From Xiphias gladius (taxonomy: Eukaryota > Chordata > Actinopteri > Istiophoriformes > Xiphiidae), in contig NC_053413.1 of the NCBI RefSeq assembly GCF_016859285.1, positions 19,453,501-19,517,500 on the forward strand: a DNA stretch of 64,000 nucleotides. Direction: 5' to 3'. The notes under the pieces are model-generated. The model saw only the letters and a program-made list of their open reading frames with translations, did no database searches and had not been told where the DNA came from. Positions 24,991 to 64,000 of this stretch are shown here, one piece after another (position 1 is the stretch's first letter; each line of letters starts with the position of its first letter). The position numbers and the translations under genes are program-made.

Positions 24991-26545
24991 ACATTCCTAA
25001 GCCCAAAAAAGACATTACTGTAGAGAGGAAATTTTAGACCTGACATCTGATGTTTTTATCATAATGGAGCCAACCGGAAGAATCACAGCAGTTATTCCTC
25101 TCATCTGCGTAAACCTTACTGAAGACGGCGTACATAGTGTCTGTTTTTCTCCCATGATTTCAGTTACAATTTTGTTCCTCAGCATATGTTCACCTCTATC
25201 ACAGATCCAGCAGATAAACTCATTTTCTCTATGTCTTGCAGCTTTTAATTCTTTGCCTTGACCTTGGCAGTTGCAAATTAGCATCTCAGCCTCGTCTTTT
25301 GCCTGTGGCGCAGGCACCACAGTGGTTTATGTGTTTTCGTGGCCATATAACTCACTGGATTGTAACCTTGGCGTATGGGTGTGAGTGTATCAATGCAGAA
25401 TGCCACAGTGACACCACAGAGAGATGCTGGTGTTTACTGTAATCGGCAGTCCTCCACCAGGACAAGTCTCACAGAATTACATTATACCCCATGGAGCACT
25501 TGGTCTCTGTCCGTCTGATGGATGAGCCATGACTGCGGGAAAAACTGTTTAAGGGAATTGCCTAACTGGCGACTCCTCTCTGTCCAAAAAAAAAAAAAAG
25601 GAAAAAAATTAAGGAATGAGAAAAATGGCAGCAAACACGCTGCTGCATCCCTGGTGATCAATTCAGTGAATCTCAGACAGAAATGTATATCAGCTTGAAA
25701 TGCATTACCACACTGAGAGGGAACATTTGCTAAAGGCATTATTAATGATATACACGGCGAGTGACAGGACACTAGTCAAGCAGCTGTTAATCACAGTGAG
25801 GGACCAGAGCTGGCCTGCTTTCATGTACCGGATGTGAACTAAAATTAACTGTTCTTAATTTCTCCACAGCCATCATCATCCTCCTCCTTAATGATTCATA
25901 CTATAATCTGCAAGAAAACATTAGTGCAGCTCGAGTTATTGTGTCCGCTTTACAGTACGTCATGTTGTCAGGCTGGAGAGCAGTTTTTTATTCCCGTGAC
26001 ACCGAGTGAATGATCTGAATGATCAAAGGAAGAAGCAACAGCCTACATCCTTCCTCTTTATAACTCCATAAATCATCTTACATGATCTGTAAGATCCACG
26101 TTCAACTATAAAGAGTTCTCTGAGGCACAGGCTTTCGTTACTTCTTTTTTTTGGTCATCAAATGAAGCTTTCATGCATGCTAAGTCAAGCTTTGCATTAA
26201 TTCATCCAGTTTTAACTTCATATTGAGGATGTACACTGGAAAAATATCCATTTCACCAAGCCATTTTTGTCCATAATTGAGTCCTTAAGGCCTGGTTCTC
26301 TTAAAACAGGTGAGAAAATCTGCCAGACCAGCATAATTGCAGCCCATTTCTGATGCAAATGAGCTTGTCTCAAGTAATAATCTTATATACATTTATTTTT
26401 TTCTTGATTCTTGTGCAGCAACCAGCCTTGTTATTCATTGTTTGAAGATCCAGATGCCAGAGCCAGAGCCAGCATGTTCGGACTGCTGAGGTCCCCTAGC
26501 ACAACCCCACCCACCTAAGACAACACACACCACTTTGGGCCAGAC
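24991..26545. other. Intergenic stretch without recognisable genes
   Basis: A minus-strand frame of about 100 residues (25015-25320) and a plus-strand frame (25236-25442) are present, but neither resembles a family I know, has splice signals or shows a start context. A 13-A run lies at 25587. Between tmem236 and the first cacnb2 exon this is mostly unique-looking AT-rich DNA. Confidence 0.5.
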
Positions 26546-26547
26546 TA

Positions 26548-27095
26548 ACATATCTCTACAGCTATTGGATGGATCGCTGCAAAATTTTGTACTGACATTC
26601 ATGGAGGATGACTCACACCGACAACTGTGATGGCATGAATTTTATACTAGTGCCGTCTGCGGGTCAAAGTTTTCAGTTATCTGGTGAAATATCTCACCAT
26701 CTACAGGATGGATTGTCACAAAATTTGGTACAGACAATCATGAATTTCAGATGATTTATCCTGTAGACTTATGTGATCCCTTAACTTTTCACCTAGATGT
26801 TGAGCTCGGTTTATGATCAAATACTGTACCTGCGAACTAATGACATTCCCTTCATCCTCAGCTGTACTTTGTGTTTAGTGCCTTTATCAAATGTTAGCAG
26901 GTTAACATGCTAGGATAAGACGCTCGACATGGTAAACATTTTACCTGCGCAACACCAGCTTGTTAGCATTGTCACTGTGAGCATGTTAGCATGCTGATGC
27001 TAGCATTCGGCTCAAAGTATCATTGTGCATAAGTGGAGCCTCACTTAGCTACTAGCATGGCTATAGACTCTCAGTCTTGTTTGCCTAAAAAGATG
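26548..27095 (+). repeat. Fish repeat family R-B, copy 1
   Basis: It begins CTATTGGATGGATCGCTGCAAAATTTTG and runs through AATGACATTCCCTTCATCCTCAGCTGTACTTTGTGTTTAGTGC, AGCATGTTAGCATGCTGATG and GGCTATAGACTCTCAGTCTTG. The motif GGATGGATTG.CACAAAATTTGGTACAGACA occurs twice (26567 and 26706), so an internal duplication is present. A shorter copy is at 49085. I recognise it as very common in percomorph genomes. Confidence 0.65.
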
Positions 27096-27329
27096 AAAAT
27101 TCAGTTTAAGAAGGATGACAGTTGCTCATCTGTAGAAACTATGAAAAACAAGTTGATTATGCTCTAAAAAAGGTTGAAATACTCTCACTGCATAGGCAGG
27201 TTTTCTTCACTTGTGTCAAGAGGTTTTAGGACTCAGTTATAGATAGAGATGGCTTAAAAAGCGGAAGATTTTTGTGTTAAACAAAACTAGACTTTTCTCC
27301 AGTGCCTCCTCAGCCCACTCTCAAGGTAA

Positions 27330-27470
27330 CATGAAAAACGAGGGAGAGCGCGACAGCAGTGAGGAGAAATGACACAAAAGGAAGCAACAGCGGAGGGAGA
27401 GGGAGCAGACATTGAGGAAAGAGATGAGGAGAATGAGATAGAATGAGAAAAAAAGAGAGGACAGATAGAG
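27330..27470 (+). repeat. Purine-rich (GA) tract
   Basis: The sequence is dominated by GAGGGAGAG, GAGGAGAAATG and AGAGATGAGGAGAATGAGATAG. It ends in a run of G at 27478. Further GA-rich patches extend to 27870. It lies within 1.3 kb upstream of the first cacnb2 coding exon and could form triplex-type structures. Confidence 0.55.
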
Positions 27471-27499
27471 AGATGACGGGGGGGGCGTTGTTAAGGAGG

Positions 27500-28570
27500 G
27501 GTGGAGGCTTTGTAAATCTGAGAGGCTGGAGGCGCATTTGAATTCAGGCTGTGTGTCTCCTGCGCTAGCCGAATGTTACCTGCTCCAGCATGGCAACAGA
27601 GAGAGGGAGAGCTGCGAGCTTCAGCTGCAGCCTCCACACACACTTACACACACACACAAGCATGCACAGTCACAACAGGAGTGCAAAGAGTGAGTCAGGT
27701 AAGCAGGAACGCCCCTGATGAGAGAGGACCCTTGAGAGAGAGAAAGCAGCGTGGTGAAGGGAGAGGGAGAGATACTGGAGGAGGAGCTATAGAGCTGGGA
27801 TTTTCGAGGAGGAAGAAAATAGGAATCACAGAGAACCCAAAAATCTCAGAATCTGGACTCACGGGGTGGGCTTAGGAGGGAGGGACAGATAGGGATACAG
27901 GCAAGACGGATGTGGAGTGATGCGAGAGCTCTGATTGGATAAATCTGACAGACTACAAAGCACTGAGAGACACACACAGCGATGAAAATGACATTTAGTT
28001 TTTGTAGCAAGACTATTCGGGGGGCTTAAGCTGGAGGAGGCTGAAGGGGAGGTTTTCGACAGGGTGATTCGGGACAGAGAGAGGAGTGAGGTGTGGTAGT
28101 GGGAGGGTAAATAAACACATGATGGCAGTTAAACCACCTGTCCTGCTGGGATGAGATGAGCCCGCTCCCACTCTGACACAAGACATAGAACCTCACGCTC
28201 CTAGGCACATCATAGTGATTATCCGGGACAGTCGGATTTAGTATAGACTGGATCTGGGCTCCCCACAAAGCACAGGACTTTGAAGATACTGTGAGACTTT
28301 TGGCGTCCGGATCACCTGGACTCATCTGAGGACAGAATTTTAGGGGAGGGACCAGCCACTCAACCCTCAGGTGATCCTCCCCGGTGACAACCTGTGGACG
28401 TAGGAGATTGTATTCTTTTTCTTTCACGGGATCCCCAAACTCCCTGACGAGCTGGAGATCAGAAGGATCCCCTGTGCAATGAGGATCCTGCTTTTGAGCC
28501 TGTCCTGAGACGACCCACCCCGGAGGCTCTATCAGCCTGCCCCCTCCTCTACCCCCAACTGGATGTCTTG
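27500..28570 (+). promoter_or_regulatory. cacnb2: Probable 5' region (promoter/5' UTR) for the beta-2a-type cacnb2 exon
   Basis: The stretch is less AT-rich than its surroundings and GA-rich. It leads without an obvious intron to the ATG at 28571. No TATA box or transcription start could be fixed. Several upstream ATGs exist, so a spliced or long leader is possible. Confidence 0.3.
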
Positions 28571-62941
<34,371 letters not shown>

Positions 62942-63713
62942 GTACATCAAACACAAATGCATACTGTATACAGGGAAAAACTACATGCGGAACAAAGTAA
63001 TAGAATAGAATATCATTTTCAAAGATTTCTTGCTGTCATCTCATCTCATTCCACTCATCTCATCTGTACAGAGAGTCTGCTATTTGTGGAAAAGCTTTGC
63101 ACTGTAAATTATAATCTCAGAAGGAATAGTAATGTTTGAAACAGAAACTTCTGAGTGTGGTGCACCTGTATTTGTTTCCATTTTTTCATGTAACATTTTC
63201 ATTCCATTTCTCCTCATTCTACTCCACTGGAAGGTTGCTGAAATGAGATAGGCCTACCCATGGTGAGTGAGATACCTTCAAATTCGACCGTAGCTGCATT
63301 TTCACCAGTCCACCACAGTAATGGAGATGAGTTACAGTATCGCCTTCTTTAGAAGTTAGCTACAAAGGATGTGTATGTATTGTCTGAAAGAAAAAATTAT
63401 TTTCCATTTACAAACAATCCAGGAGGCAGAAAACACATTGCCACAATGTCATGACAGCTTATATATGGACTTTTTCAATTTAATGATAAAGCAACTTGCT
63501 GAAAACCGGTAAATGACCTAGAGGTAAATTTATAGGCAGTCCTCATCTTTGCATCTCTAAAACTTCTTTACCATGCACCACATGTTGACAGAAATCTGTC
63601 AAAATTAGTGAAAAAACTTTACATGTTAGATGTGTGCGATGTATATAGGTAAAACACACATTAGAAACTGTGTCAATACAAGTGTTGTACATCAGACTCT
63701 TCAGATTGTGCAG

Positions 63714-63763
63714 GTGTTGACCAGACTGATCAAATGATGAAATGTCAGACCAGACATGTGATT
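63714..63763 (+). pseudogene. Decayed partial copy of a cacnb2 kinase-domain exon
   Basis: After GCAG, the sequence GTGTTGACCAGACTGATCAA is identical to the first 20 bases of the exon at 61738. Then comes TGA in frame, followed by GAAATGTCAGACCAGACAT against GAAGTCTCAGACCAAACAT in the functional exon, with a small deletion between. It is an exon duplicate inactivated by stop codons and out of order (after the exon at 62768). Confidence 0.75.
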
Positions 63764-64000
63764 GTCACACACAGAATCTAATGTCAAACTGATCCCCCAA
63801 ACATTTATCATAGAGCGTGACTGAATAAAAAGCCATAAACACAGTATAACAGTGTGAGCTGTTTTACTTCAAAACTATGGTCCCCTCCACACCTTTATCT
63901 GTGAAAAAACTATCCACCACCTTATTAAAATCCACTGCTGGCTAGACATAAATAGGTAATTCTGCACACTAAGCTGAAAGGAACGTTTCCATCTTTCACA

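Noticed and set aside
25015..25320. 101-residue minus-strand frame as a novel gene
   Set aside because: No recognised family, no start or splice support, length within chance for this much sequence.

Overview
The window is vertebrate nuclear DNA, almost certainly from a teleost and probably a percomorph-type fish. Coding sequence is split into short exons with GT-AG introns, and the three recognisable genes are vertebrate families in a known chromosomal neighbourhood. The non-coding DNA holds repeat families that I recognise as typical of fish genomes. No prokaryotic operons, CRISPR arrays or phage-like blocks are present. The long open frames that run through CA repeats and purine-rich tracts are not genes.

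Layout, all genes on the + strand. (1) 154-1430: last four exons of a C-type lectin gene whose start lies left of the window. (2) 4483-14269: complete 14-exon stam gene (STAM1 type: VHS, UIM, SH3, GAT/coiled coil, Pro/Gln-rich tail, 521 residues by my reading), followed by a 3.2 kb 3' UTR ending near the AATAAA at 17438. (3) 18817-23452: complete 4-exon tmem236 (363 residues, multi-pass membrane protein), poly(A) signal at 23779. (4) From 28571 beyond the right edge: a cacnb2-type gene (voltage-gated calcium channel beta subunit). It has up to three alternative first exons (28571, 34784, 38619), then SH3, HOOK and guanylate-kinase-like exons from 53607 to 62941. Its C-terminal exons are outside the window.

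From memory the human 10p12 order is STAM - TMEM236 - MRC1 - SLC39A12 - CACNB2. The fish order here matches, except that MRC1 and SLC39A12 are not seen between tmem236 and cacnb2. These genes do not form a pathway. STAM sorts ubiquitinated cargo at endosomes, the calcium-channel beta subunit traffics and gates Cav1/Cav2 channels, and TMEM236 is uncharacterised.

The most notable observations concern the calcium-channel gene. A 16-codon first exon at 28571 closely resembles the doubly palmitoylated beta-2a N-terminus and lies unnoticed opposite a long spurious minus-strand frame. The next coding exon is only 66 nt and lacks the Ser/acidic stretch usual in beta subunits. The HOOK region is short and Ala/Gln/Lys-rich, and a normally conserved Tyr in the kinase-like domain is Leu. 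A decayed copy of a kinase-domain exon sits in the next intron at 63714. Repeats include two related CAGTGGTGG-ended elements flanking stam exon 1, a 1 kb palindromic element (32594-33598), a Tc1-type transposase relic (about 24620-24990) and a 116-bp perfect-to-near-perfect CA array.
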